A stretch of 51,267 nucleotides of DNA from positions 1-51,267 of the forward strand of contig JABDLC010000011.1 in the NCBI GenBank assembly GCA_013001905.1, read 5' to 3'. Made by a program: the position numbers and the translations under genes. The notes below the pieces were generated by a model, which was not told the origin of the DNA, did no database searches, and worked only from the letters and a program-made list of their open reading frames with translations. The stretch's first letter is position 1; each line of letters begins with the position of its first letter. The stretch is from Gammaproteobacteria bacterium (lineage in GTDB: Bacteria > Pseudomonadota > Gammaproteobacteria > Steroidobacterales > GCA-2729495). Below, in pieces: positions 8,299-15,098 of this stretch.

Positions 8299-8343
8299 CG
8301 CCTGTCGTAAACCGGCAGGACCATGTGACAGAGGTAACAGGAA

Positions 8344-8523
8344 ATGAGCCGCTACAAAAGCCATGGATCGACCCCCAGAAACTGGGATGTACTCGTTGAA
8401 CTCGACGAGGGCGACCTGCCGATGTTTGAGCCTATACGAGCGATACACAAACCCGATGAAGATCGTGAGCCGCGTCGGATTAACCGGGTGCGACAAAGTT
8501 TTCATCGGCCGCGGTTTGGCTAG
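8344..8523 (+). CDS. Small charged protein of unknown function
   Basis: A 59-residue frame beginning MSRYKSHGSTPRNWDVLVEL, then an acidic stretch (DEGDLP) and a basic tail (EPRRINRVRQSFHRPRFG). AGGTAACAGGAA just before ATG gives a good ribosome-binding site. It lies 45 nt after the preceding small gene on the same strand, so the pair may be one transcript. No membrane segment or signal peptide. I recognise no family. It ends 47 bases before the tRNA-derived repeat that bounds the island, making it the last chromosomal gene on that side. Confidence 0.55.
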   Translation: MSRYKSHGSTPRNWDVLVELDEGDLPMFEPIRAIHKPDEDREPRRINRVRQSFHRPRFG

Positions 8524-8570
8524 CGTTTGACATGCATCTGAGACCCGGGGGCCTGCCGGGAGCAATGAAT

Positions 8571-8602
8571 AAATGGCCGGCCCCCGGGGCTCGAACCCCG
8601 GA
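8571..8602 (-). repeat. tRNA-Lys 3'-end fragment: candidate attachment-site copy
   Basis: This 32-base stretch repeats, in direct orientation, the last 33 bases over the 3' end of the tRNA-Lys gene (12288-12320). 30 positions match, with two substitutions (CC for TG) and one missing A. It includes the T-loop TTCGAG read on the minus strand and the 3' acceptor strand, but no other tRNA arm. A tRNA 3' end duplicated 3.7 kb away is the usual footprint of site-specific integration into a tRNA gene. The repeat core also forms a hairpin arm with CCCGGGGGCC at 8544-8553. Confidence 0.7.
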
Positions 8603-8609
8603 TGCAAAT

Positions 8610-10493
8610 TCAGTCAGGGCAGAATCGCCATGCGATTTCCGATGGCCCGTGGCTCGCAGCAGGAAACGCTTCAATAAAGAAGTGCTGATATTCAGCAACT
8701 GTATCCGCAGGAAGATACCGGCCGTTCCACTGACCATGCGGATAAATCTCGACAACGCCACCGTTGCTAACATACTGCGTCCAGTAGCCATTCTCCGGTA
8801 CCTTGATCAGCCGAAACACATCGGGGAACCCATTGCTCGCAAAGGCCATTGCGAAGGTCGCTGTCTGGGGCCATGAGTTATCAAGCCCGCGGGAATAGAT
8901 TTCCAGCCAGCCAGGCCCGTCAACCTGTATACCCCCCAGAAAGTCCGGGTGCGGAAACGACCGCTTCCGATAGAGCGTGCACGCCCTGACATAGCCACCG
9001 ACTACACCCGCCTGATCACCCACAGCTCCCTCAAAAACTGCGATATAGTTTTGCGCTTCCGGGGGCGGCGGCTCTAATTCAAAATCCATGAAGCCGCCAT
9101 TAGCCGCCAGGTCCACCGCAAAACCGCTACCTTGCGGGCCAAACTCAGTCCGCGTGCCCGCCAGATCTTCGTAGAAAAACCTGACGAAGCCTTCAATTGC
9201 TTCACTGGACTTGTTAGTCAGCCTGTAGGTTCGGGCCGGGTAGTTCGGAGCGAATGAATAGCTCTCGTTCTCCCGCCACCGCAGCCCGCTCAACTCATTG
9301 CCTATCTGCCTGAAGTCGATTTCTGCGCGAAAAAACTGATCAATAAGCCCTGTCGAATAGGAGACAGCGCGGGGCAGCAGCACATTCCAGCGCTCTTTGT
9401 ATGACTCGAGATCGAGCACAAAGCGCCGGAAGCTCTCTCCGCTTGCAAGAACATGGTTAGTGATCGACTCTGCAACGAATTTTTGCATGTAGACATTCTG
9501 CGGCGAACGAATCGGATCCGTTATGTGCGCAGCAAAATACTTGCACTGCCCCGCAACAGAACCGATGCTGCCGGAGAAATTGCAGGGCTCAATAAATGGA
9601 GTACCGGATACCACTTCGGCTCCTGGCAATGGCAAGCCTACCGGCGTCGTTACGACGCCATTGTCCTGAACCAGATAATTCGACCCCGACGTTACGAAAC
9701 GGGCGCTCGTAAACCCTGCCATCCCGTGATCAAAATCGGGCGCCCCGGGACCATCAACTTGCCAATAGTCCTCCGGATCGGAAAATTTCGCACTGACGGG
9801 ATAGTGGTTGAGATTGTCATGAAGAATCTGCTCAAACTGGTCATTGTGGTCTGCCGTATACAGCTCGTAGAGGCTTGGCGTATAAATCCGCTGGTCGGTA
9901 ACCTCGCTCAACAAGACACAAAGCGCGACGTTGCAATGAACATCGTTGCGGGTGTGCTGAGGCTGCGCCATGTCCTGAATATGATGAACGATGTGCCCGA
10001 GGCTGCTGAACAACAACCCGAAGGCAGCGCTTCTGGACGCAGGCGAAGGCTCGATCAGCGCCGACTTGTAATAGCCCATCGCGCTCCGGTAGGAATGCAA
10101 CGGGGACTGATGCAGCGCCCAGGTTCGTGAATCGAGAAAATTGAGCGCAGACGAGCCGACCAGCCCGACCTGAAGGCCCTGATTGCCGACTGCGGCTTGC
10201 GGGTTAAAAAAATGCTTCGTCACCACCAATGGATCGGGATGAATATCCTCATCACTCGAACCCTTCATGGCGAGGTCTCGAATTGACAGCAATCGTTGCG
10301 TTTCATCATCGGCGCGGAGTCGATTCGCCCCGTAGGCAAACAACCCGATCGACTTCAGAAATTCGCTGCTCGAAAGCACCGAGCGATCAACAGCCACCCC
10401 GGTCAGTTTTTCGTGCGTAGATCGCTCGTAGCCCCAGACAGGCACTATCAGGAACAATATCAATAAGACCGACCACTTCGACGCGGACACCAT
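8610..10493 (-). CDS. Exported zinc-dependent phospholipase C / S1-P1 nuclease-fold protein, large
   Basis: A predicted exported 627-residue protein. A signal peptide MVSASKWSVLLILFLIVPVWG is followed by a domain with zinc-type residues: His27 (YERSTHEKLT), a KHFFNP element (93-98), and GHIVHHIQDMAQPQH running to Asp184. There His167, His170/171, Asp174, His180 and Asp184 match the H-x3-D-x2-x2-P-x-H-x3-D pattern of the zinc-dependent PLC/P1 nuclease superfamily. About 250 residues after the catalytic part hold beta-rich segments and a C-terminal Trp/Tyr/Gly-rich module (GPGWLEIYSRG, GGVVEIYPHGQWNG). ATG 10493 was chosen for AGAGG ahead and the signal peptide; the longer form at 10541 overlaps the upstream gene. 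Last of three genes; substrate unknown. Confidence 0.72.
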   Translation of the reverse strand: MVSASKWSVLLILFLIVPVWGYERSTHEKLTGVAVDRSVLSSSEFLKSIGLFAYGANRLRADDETQRLLSIRDLAMKGSSDEDIHPDPLVVTKHFFNPQAAVGNQGLQVGLVGSSALNFLDSRTWALHQSPLHSYRSAMGYYKSALIEPSPASRSAAFGLLFSSLGHIVHHIQDMAQPQHTRNDVHCNVALCVLLSEVTDQRIYTPSLYELYTADHNDQFEQILHDNLNHYPVSAKFSDPEDYWQVDGPGAPDFDHGMAGFTSARFVTSGSNYLVQDNGVVTTPVGLPLPGAEVVSGTPFIEPCNFSGSIGSVAGQCKYFAAHITDPIRSPQNVYMQKFVAESITNHVLASGESFRRFVLDLESYKERWNVLLPRAVSYSTGLIDQFFRAEIDFRQIGNELSGLRWRENESYSFAPNYPARTYRLTNKSSEAIEGFVRFFYEDLAGTRTEFGPQGSGFAVDLAANGGFMDFELEPPPPEAQNYIAVFEGAVGDQAGVVGGYVRACTLYRKRSFPHPDFLGGIQVDGPGWLEIYSRGLDNSWPQTATFAMAFASNGFPDVFRLIKVPENGYWTQYVSNGGVVEIYPHGQWNGRYLPADTVAEYQHFFIEAFPAASHGPSEIAWRFCPD

Positions 10494-10501
10494 TGCTGCC
10501 T

Positions 10502-11746
10502 CTACATATCGTGGATCAGCCAGCCGTGCTCCGGATCCCACGCGAACACGATGGTGTAGAGAAACTGAATGCCGTTTTCGTTCTGGTTGACCACATAGAC
10601 AGCGGTCTGCTCATTCATATCGATCAGCGTTGGCTCAGACCAGTTCTCGGTCAACTCCGAAATATTTGTCGACTGAAAAATGGCTCCGTACTTTTCCCGG
10701 AACGATGGTGTCGCAAGCGCCAATGCCTCAACTGAGCTGCCGGTTTCAACATTTGCAAAGAACGCGTTCTTCCGATACTCCAGCAGGTCAGAATCAATGT
10801 AACCGCCACCTGTAGTCCGATTCGGCCGTTGACAAACACTTTGGCACGGCGGCAGAAAGACAATTCGAGTAAACAGTATGTCATCGATATAGATTTCGAT
10901 ATCGTCAGTACCATCGTTGTGATAATCGATGACCCGGACAGAAACACCGGGATCGCCCAGGTCAACGCCGTGACTCAGATTGCTGATGGTGGCAACGCCC
11001 TGCCCCAGGCACACACTTTTGTCGAAGCTGCAGTGCCGGTCGCAGTTGACGTATCGACCGAGGTACCAGCGCAAGCCCTGATTGCATTTCTCCTGACTCG
11101 CCGTCTGGAACGTGCCGAGCAGGTCACTCTCAATGACGGTGTCCCGGAATAGGAAGCTCGGTGTGTCCGGGACCCGCGACCGAACCAAATAGTCTGCGCC
11201 CCCGGAATTCCCGAAATTTCCGGTCATGACGTCGAAGTCAGCGGATACATCACGCCACCCATCGCGCTCATTGAACCCCAACGTCGGGTCAGCGAACCGC
11301 CAGCGATCGTCGCCCGTTAACGGGCACCTCTCGTAGTTGAACGTATCCCAATTCCCCGGCGGCACACAGTCGTCGTTGATCCTGCCGTATTGATCGGTCG
11401 GCCGGGGTATCAGTCGCTCCCCGCGACGCTCCCAGCACGCGGGGTCAACGATCGTTTTCTCAACGCAGTACCCCTCAACCGCGAACTCCCGGAACTCAGT
11501 CGGATTATTGACCGTGTAGACAATTGCCCCGGCGGGCGTGGCGGAGAAAAGATTGGACGTGTGCCGTTCACGTGGGAAAAATGCGTACTCAACGATTCCA
11601 TCATCGTTGACATCATTTGATTTGATAATGAAGTCAACACTAGGCTCTGCCAGCGCCCAGGACGAAATCCACAACGTGAGCAGCACACACACTCTGGAAC
11701 CGTATCGCCTCACTTCAATCTGTAATCTGTGATTGCAGGGCAACAC
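10502..11746 (-). CDS. Exported Cys-rich protein with EF-hand/FG-GAP-like calcium loops, unknown function
   Basis: Up to 414 residues. A hydrophobic signal segment VCVLLTLWISSWALA is followed by a mature protein with at least ten cysteines, suggesting disulfides in the periplasm or outside. Two Asp/Asn/Gly loops, NDVNDDGIVEY (about 43-53) and DYHNDGTDDIEIYID (about 285), resemble calcium-binding EF-hand or FG-GAP/VCBS loops. I recognise no complete family. From ATG 11746 it overlaps the upstream gene by 32 bases; GTG 11713, just past the upstream stop, is a likely alternative and still contains the signal peptide. It ends 8 bases before the phospholipase-like gene, so the two are co-transcribed. 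Confidence 0.7.
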   Translation of the reverse strand: MLPCNHRLQIEVRRYGSRVCVLLTLWISSWALAEPSVDFIIKSNDVNDDGIVEYAFFPRERHTSNLFSATPAGAIVYTVNNPTEFREFAVEGYCVEKTIVDPACWERRGERLIPRPTDQYGRINDDCVPPGNWDTFNYERCPLTGDDRWRFADPTLGFNERDGWRDVSADFDVMTGNFGNSGGADYLVRSRVPDTPSFLFRDTVIESDLLGTFQTASQEKCNQGLRWYLGRYVNCDRHCSFDKSVCLGQGVATISNLSHGVDLGDPGVSVRVIDYHNDGTDDIEIYIDDILFTRIVFLPPCQSVCQRPNRTTGGGYIDSDLLEYRKNAFFANVETGSSVEALALATPSFREKYGAIFQSTNISELTENWSEPTLIDMNEQTAVYVVNQNENGIQFLYTIVFAWDPEHGWLIHDM

Positions 11747-12137
11747 GCGTCACAAGCGGCCACGATGCACCAAAACCTGCGAAGCACCCGTCGTAATACA
11801 ACACAACCTTCGCGCCGGAGGTGACCGCCGACAGCAGCATCGAAAAGAAGTAGTCAAACAAGCTGTTGTCTTGCAGCGGCAGAAGCGCCGTCTGGGATCG
11901 CTCGTCGCCGTCCAGGTCGCATTGCACCGTCGGATCACCGGTGCTGGCAATATTAAATCGAAAGTCCCGATCGTCGGGCGTGTATATCTGCAAAAAGACT
12001 TCGCTACCGAACACAAACATATCGAGCCGCTTGACACGTTCCGGTGCGCCGGAGTCGCCGTATACGGAATATGTCGTCTGCGCGCCGGCAATCGAAATTG
12101 AGCCTGCCAAACACAAAAATAAAGCCAGGTGGCGCAT
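11715..12137 (-). CDS. Small exported protein of unknown function
   Basis: A 140-residue protein with a signal peptide (MRHLALFLCLAGSISIAGA, cut before QTTYS). The compact mature part carries two cysteines (VQCDLDGDE and YYDGCFAG) that could pair. The sequence DRDFRFNIASTGDPTVQCDLDGDE and a late hydrophobic stretch suggest a beta-rich fold. No family recognised. ATG 12137 was chosen because GAGGG lies about 8 nt upstream and the signal peptide begins there; the open frame extends to 12206. First gene of the three-gene exported-protein operon, beginning 154 bases from the tRNA-Lys 3' end. Confidence 0.7.
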   Translation of the reverse strand: MRHLALFLCLAGSISIAGAQTTYSVYGDSGAPERVKRLDMFVFGSEVFLQIYTPDDRDFRFNIASTGDPTVQCDLDGDERSQTALLPLQDNSLFDYFFSMLLSAVTSGAKVVLYYDGCFAGFGASWPLVTRVALQSQITD

Positions 12138-12159
12138 GTTTTGAACCCTCACAGCCTGC

Positions 12160-12187
12160 TTGATAGCAATGACTGGAGTTATCGCAA
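12160..12187 (-). promoter_or_regulatory. Possible promoter for the three-gene exported-protein operon
   Basis: On the minus strand TTGCGA (12187-12182), a 16-nt spacer and TATCAA (12165-12160) lie 23 nt before the start at 12137. The match to consensus is moderate. The only other route to expression is read-through from the tRNA operon. Confidence 0.3.
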
Positions 12188-12287
12188 TCCGAGCAGCATC
12201 TGCCAATCCCGGGAACTGGCCAAATGCTCAACTTTTGTTGCGCGGTGAAGGTACGCGCAGAGGGAAAATGCATCGACAATGATAGAA

Positions 12288-12320
12288 AAATGGTGGGCCC
12301 CCGGGGACTCGAACCCCGGA
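12288..12320 (-). repeat. Direct-repeat partner inside the tRNA-Lys 3' end
   Basis: The 33 bases covering the T-arm, acceptor 3' strand, CCA and three following bases of tRNA-Lys. They match 8571-8602 at 30 positions. Together the two copies delimit a 3.7-kb segment and would correspond to the att sites of an integrated element, with the intact tRNA kept at this end. Confidence 0.7.
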
Positions 12321-12366
12321 CCAAGAGATTAAGAGTCTCCTGCTCTACCAACTGAGCTAGAGGCCC
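12291..12366 (-). tRNA. tRNA-Lys (anticodon CUU)
   Basis: 76 nt. The minus strand starts GGGCCTCTAGCTCAGTTGG and ends with encoded CCA. Anticodon arm GGAGA-CTCTTAA-TCTCT gives CTT. Last of four co-linear tRNAs (Pro, Arg, His, Lys). Its 3' end is the site of the direct repeat. A short T-run (TTTTT) follows the CCA and may help termination. Confidence 0.96.
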
Positions 12367-12437
12367 GCACCTTAAGAATCGCTAAACGAAACGAGCCGAA
12401 TAAAGCTTGGGCGCTTTACCCGGCATTAATTCCGCTG

Positions 12438-12467
12438 GATGCGTTTTCAGCCTGCTGAAAACGCATC
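12438..12467. other. 13-bp perfect hairpin between tRNA-Lys and tRNA-His
   Basis: GATGCGTTTTCAG and CTGAAAACGCATC pair perfectly around the 4-nt loop CCTG. It lies in the 110-nt spacer between tRNA-His and tRNA-Lys. Without a T-run on either side it is not an obvious terminator. It could act in processing of the tRNA precursor, or be a remnant of a small repeat element. Confidence 0.6.
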
Positions 12468-12476
12468 GTCATTGAA

Positions 12477-12553
12477 TGGGGTGGATGACGGGACTCGAAC
12501 CCGCGACGACTGGAATCACAATCCAGGGCTCTACCAACTGAGCTACACCCACC
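12477..12553 (-). tRNA. tRNA-His (anticodon GUG)
   Basis: 77 nt with the extra 5' G (G-1) paired to C73, as in other tRNA-His genes, and encoded CCA. Anticodon arm CTGGA-TTGTGAT-TCCAG gives GTG. Confidence 0.96.
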
Positions 12554-12564
12554 ATTGTTAGTTA

Positions 12565-12641
12565 TGGCGCGCCCGGCAGGACTCGAACCTGCAACCCTCG
12601 GCTTAGAAGGCCGATGCTCTATCCGGTTGAGCTACGGGCGC
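12565..12641 (-). tRNA. tRNA-Arg (anticodon UCU)
   Basis: 77 nt. Acceptor GCGCCCG pairs with CGGGCGC, and CCA is encoded. Anticodon arm TCGGC-CTTCTAA-GCCGA gives TCT. Confidence 0.96.
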
Positions 12642-12686
12642 AAGTTACCTGTCTCGCCGAGACGCCTGCATTCTAGCGCAGGAAAA

Positions 12687-12763
12687 TGGTCGGGGCAGAG
12701 AGATTCGAACTCCCGACCCTCTGCTCCCAAAGCAGATGCGCTACCAGACTGCGCTATGCCCCG
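12687..12763 (-). tRNA. tRNA-Pro (anticodon UGG)
   Basis: 77 nt. Acceptor CGGGGCA pairs with TGCCCCG, and CCA is encoded. Anticodon arm TCTGC-TTTGGGA-GCAGA gives TGG. First gene of the tRNA operon, 8 nt after the expected transcription start. Confidence 0.96.
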
Positions 12764-12777
12764 ACCGCCGGGCGGCG

Positions 12778-12806
12778 ATGATACGGGGCTGCCCGAATCA
12801 GGTCAA
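12778..12806 (-). promoter_or_regulatory. Promoter of the tRNA Pro-Arg-His-Lys operon
   Basis: On the minus strand TTGACC (12806-12801), a 17-nt spacer and TATCAT (12783-12778), followed by the GC-rich discriminator CGCCGCCCGGC, typical of stringently controlled stable RNA. Transcription would start about 8 nt before tRNA-Pro. Confidence 0.75.
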
Positions 12807-12860
12807 TCTGGTATCGTTGCGCGCTTGCCACATAAGCGTTTCACGCCATCAGGACACCGC

Positions 12861-13709
12861 ATGCCCGCACAGATTATCGACGGCAAAGCCATCGCCCAGC
12901 GCATCCGGGACGACGTGCGTGAGCGGGTCGCCGAACGGGTTGCCGGAGGTCAGCGTCCGCCGGGCCTCGCCGTGGTCCAGGTGGGCACGGACCCGGCTTC
13001 CGCAATTTACGTGCGCAACAAGCGCAAAGCCTGCGAGGCAGCCGGCATTGTATCGGTCGAGCACGACCTGCCGGAATCCACGTCTGAAGACGATCTGCTC
13101 GCGCTTATTGATGAACTGAACGCCGACGCCGCGGTGGACGGCATCCTCGTGCAGCTACCCCTGCCCGGCCAGATCCGCTCCCACATCGTTATTGAACGCA
13201 TTGACCCGGCCAAAGACGTGGACGGCTTTCACCCTTACACAGTGGGCCGGCTGGCCCAGCGCATCCCGGTACTGCGCCCCTGCACGCCGTACGGTGTCAT
13301 GAAGATGCTGGAGCATATCGATGTCGACCCGAAGGGTCAGCACGTGGTGATTGTCGGCGCGTCCAACATCGTCGGGCGGCCGCTCGCGCTGGAGTTTCTG
13401 CTCGCCGGCGCCACCGTGACGATTTGCCACAAATTTACGCAAAATTTACAGGACATGGTCGGTCAGGCAGACATCCTCGCGGTAGCGGTGGGCAAACCGA
13501 AACTCATCCCCGGTGAATGGGTCAAAGAAAATGCGGTAGTCATCGATGTCGGCATCAACCGGCTCGCCGACGGCACCCTGCAGGGCGATGTGGAATTCGC
13601 TGCAGCGGCCGAACGTGCGGCATGGATCACACCGGTACCCGGGGGCGTTGGCCCCATGACGGTCGCCATGCTGATGCACAATACTCTGGAAGCGAACGAG
13701 GGCGGATAA
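12861..13709 (+). CDS. folD: Bifunctional methylenetetrahydrofolate dehydrogenase / methenyltetrahydrofolate cyclohydrolase
   Basis: One-carbon enzyme converting 5,10-methylene-THF to 10-formyl-THF with NADP. 282 residues, normal length. Motifs: [14 protein letters not shown] with the catalytic Lys, QLPLPGQI, the nucleotide-binding loop [14 protein letters not shown], and the C-terminal [17 protein letters not shown] 12861 has AGGA about 8 nt ahead and matches the conserved start ([16 protein letters not shown]). The frame stays open upstream through tRNA genes, which is not coding. The cyclophilin gene follows after 4 nt. Its promoter would lie back-to-back with that of the tRNA operon. Confidence 0.96.
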   Translation: MPAQIIDGKAIAQRIRDDVRERVAERVAGGQRPPGLAVVQVGTDPASAIYVRNKRKACEAAGIVSVEHDLPESTSEDDLLALIDELNADAAVDGILVQLPLPGQIRSHIVIERIDPAKDVDGFHPYTVGRLAQRIPVLRPCTPYGVMKMLEHIDVDPKGQHVVIVGASNIVGRPLALEFLLAGATVTICHKFTQNLQDMVGQADILAVAVGKPKLIPGEWVKENAVVIDVGINRLADGTLQGDVEFAAAAERAAWITPVPGGVGPMTVAMLMHNTLEANEGG

Positions 13710-13713
13710 AGCG

Positions 13714-14346
13714 ATGCTGCAAACACCCAAAGTACTGATCACCACACTGCTGCTGTGCTTCATGTGGCTACCGGCCGGCGCCAACATCGCCGACGAACTG
13801 CCGCCCTACCCGAAGCTTGAGGTTAACACCAGCGCGGGCACATTCGTGATGGAGATGTTTTCTGCGCGCGCACCTCTGCACGTACGCAATATGCTGCGAC
13901 TGGTTGAAGATAAGTTCTACGACAACACGGTCTTTCATCGCGTGATGGGCGGCTTCGTGGTTCAGGGCGGTGGCTACGACGTGGATTACAAGCTGAAGCC
14001 GACGGAAAAACTGATCCCGAACGAATCGGGCAACGGTTTGACCAACAAGCGTGGTTTTGTCGGCATGGCGCGCACCAATGATCCGCACAGCGCGGATTCG
14101 CAGTTTTATATCAATCTCGCCGACAACCTCGCGCTGGACCCGCGCCCGACGCGCTGGGGCTACACGGTGATCGGCAAGATCATCAAGGGCATGGAAGTCG
14201 TTGACGAGATTGGCTATAAGGCGACCGGTCCGGGGCCGATTCCGGAGCTGACACGGGATGTACCGCTGGAACCCGTGGTCATTCTCAGCATGCGACTGCT
14301 TGAGGATGAAGCCGAGGACGACTCCGACTTTGACGACGACGAGTAG
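13714..14346 (+). CDS. ppiA: Periplasmic cyclophilin-type peptidyl-prolyl cis-trans isomerase
   Basis: Prolyl isomerase of 210 residues with a signal peptide (MLQTPKVLITTLLLCFMWLPAGA) that places it in the periplasm. The cyclophilin core is clear: VFHRVMGGFVVQGGGYD with the catalytic Arg, GMARTNDPHSADSQFYINL, and the end YTVIGKIIKGMEVVDEI. A very acidic tail (EDEAEDDSDFDDDE) follows, unlike E. coli PpiA. The gene sits 4 nt after folD and 13 nt before lpxH. The symbol is by family likeness. Confidence 0.88.
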   Translation: MLQTPKVLITTLLLCFMWLPAGANIADELPPYPKLEVNTSAGTFVMEMFSARAPLHVRNMLRLVEDKFYDNTVFHRVMGGFVVQGGGYDVDYKLKPTEKLIPNESGNGLTNKRGFVGMARTNDPHSADSQFYINLADNLALDPRPTRWGYTVIGKIIKGMEVVDEIGYKATGPGPIPELTRDVPLEPVVILSMRLLEDEAEDDSDFDDDE

Positions 14347-14359
14347 CCTGAGCACTCGC

Positions 14360-15091
14360 GTGACCACTGCCTTTATTTCGGATCTGCACCTGGACGGCAG
14401 CCGCCCGGCTGCTACCGCGGCATTTGTGCAGTGGCTGCAAGGCCCGGCACTGCAGCTGGACCGGCTGTATATACTCGGCGACCTGTTCGAATACTGGATT
14501 GGCGACGACGACCCGGACCCGCATCACCGCGCAGTCCGCGATGCCTTGCGCAACTACACCCGCACGATGCCACGCGTCTGGTTCATGGCCGGCAACCGCG
14601 ATTTTCAGATTGGTGAGCTGTTTCTGCGGGAAACCGGGATTCAGCAACTCCCGGATCCGTCGTTAATTGAAGTCGGCGGCATATCGGTGCTTATTGCGCA
14701 CGGTGATCGCCTGTGCACCGATGATGTCTCGTATCAGCGCTTCCGTCGGTTCGCACAGCATCCGTCGATGCTTAAATTTTATCGTTCGCTGCCCTTCTTC
14801 CTGCGTCGCCGGCTCGTCAATACGGCCCGCGAGCGCAGCCACAGCGCCAAACTCGATAAGTCTGCAGAAATCATGGACGTAAATCAGGCGGCCGTGGAGA
14901 ATGCGCTGCGGCGCTATCGTGTGCACACACTCCTGCACGGTCACACGCACCGGCCCGGTGAGCATCAGTTTGAGTTAGAAGGCCGAGAGGCTACGCGCAT
15001 AGTGCTGGGGGACTGGTACCGCAACGGCCCCGTGATGTACTGGGACGACGAAGGCCGCCGGGTTGAAACGCTGACTTTCGCGGACGCCTGA
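14360..15091 (+). CDS. lpxH: UDP-2,3-diacylglucosamine diphosphatase (lipid A synthesis)
   Basis: Metallophosphoesterase that makes lipid X from UDP-2,3-diacylglucosamine at the inner membrane. About 243 residues from GTG 14360 (E. coli 240). All metallophosphoesterase motifs are present: SDLHLDG, GDLFEYWIGDD, GNRDF, AHGDRLCTDD and HGHTHRP. GTG was chosen because homologues start within a few residues of ISDLHL; the open frame back to 14258 lies inside the cyclophilin gene. No clear ribosome site is visible, so coupling to the upstream gene (13-nt gap) is likely. It converges on the kinase gene with 7 bases between stops. Confidence 0.94.
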   Translation: MTTAFISDLHLDGSRPAATAAFVQWLQGPALQLDRLYILGDLFEYWIGDDDPDPHHRAVRDALRNYTRTMPRVWFMAGNRDFQIGELFLRETGIQQLPDPSLIEVGGISVLIAHGDRLCTDDVSYQRFRRFAQHPSMLKFYRSLPFFLRRRLVNTARERSHSAKLDKSAEIMDVNQAAVENALRRYRVHTLLHGHTHRPGEHQFELEGREATRIVLGDWYRNGPVMYWDDEGRRVETLTFADA

Positions 15092-15098
15092 CGCCGCG

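Noticed and set aside
12555-12860. N-terminal extension of FolD through tRNA-Arg and tRNA-Pro
   Set aside because: The extension is the translation of tRNA genes. FolD homologues start at the ATG at 12861.
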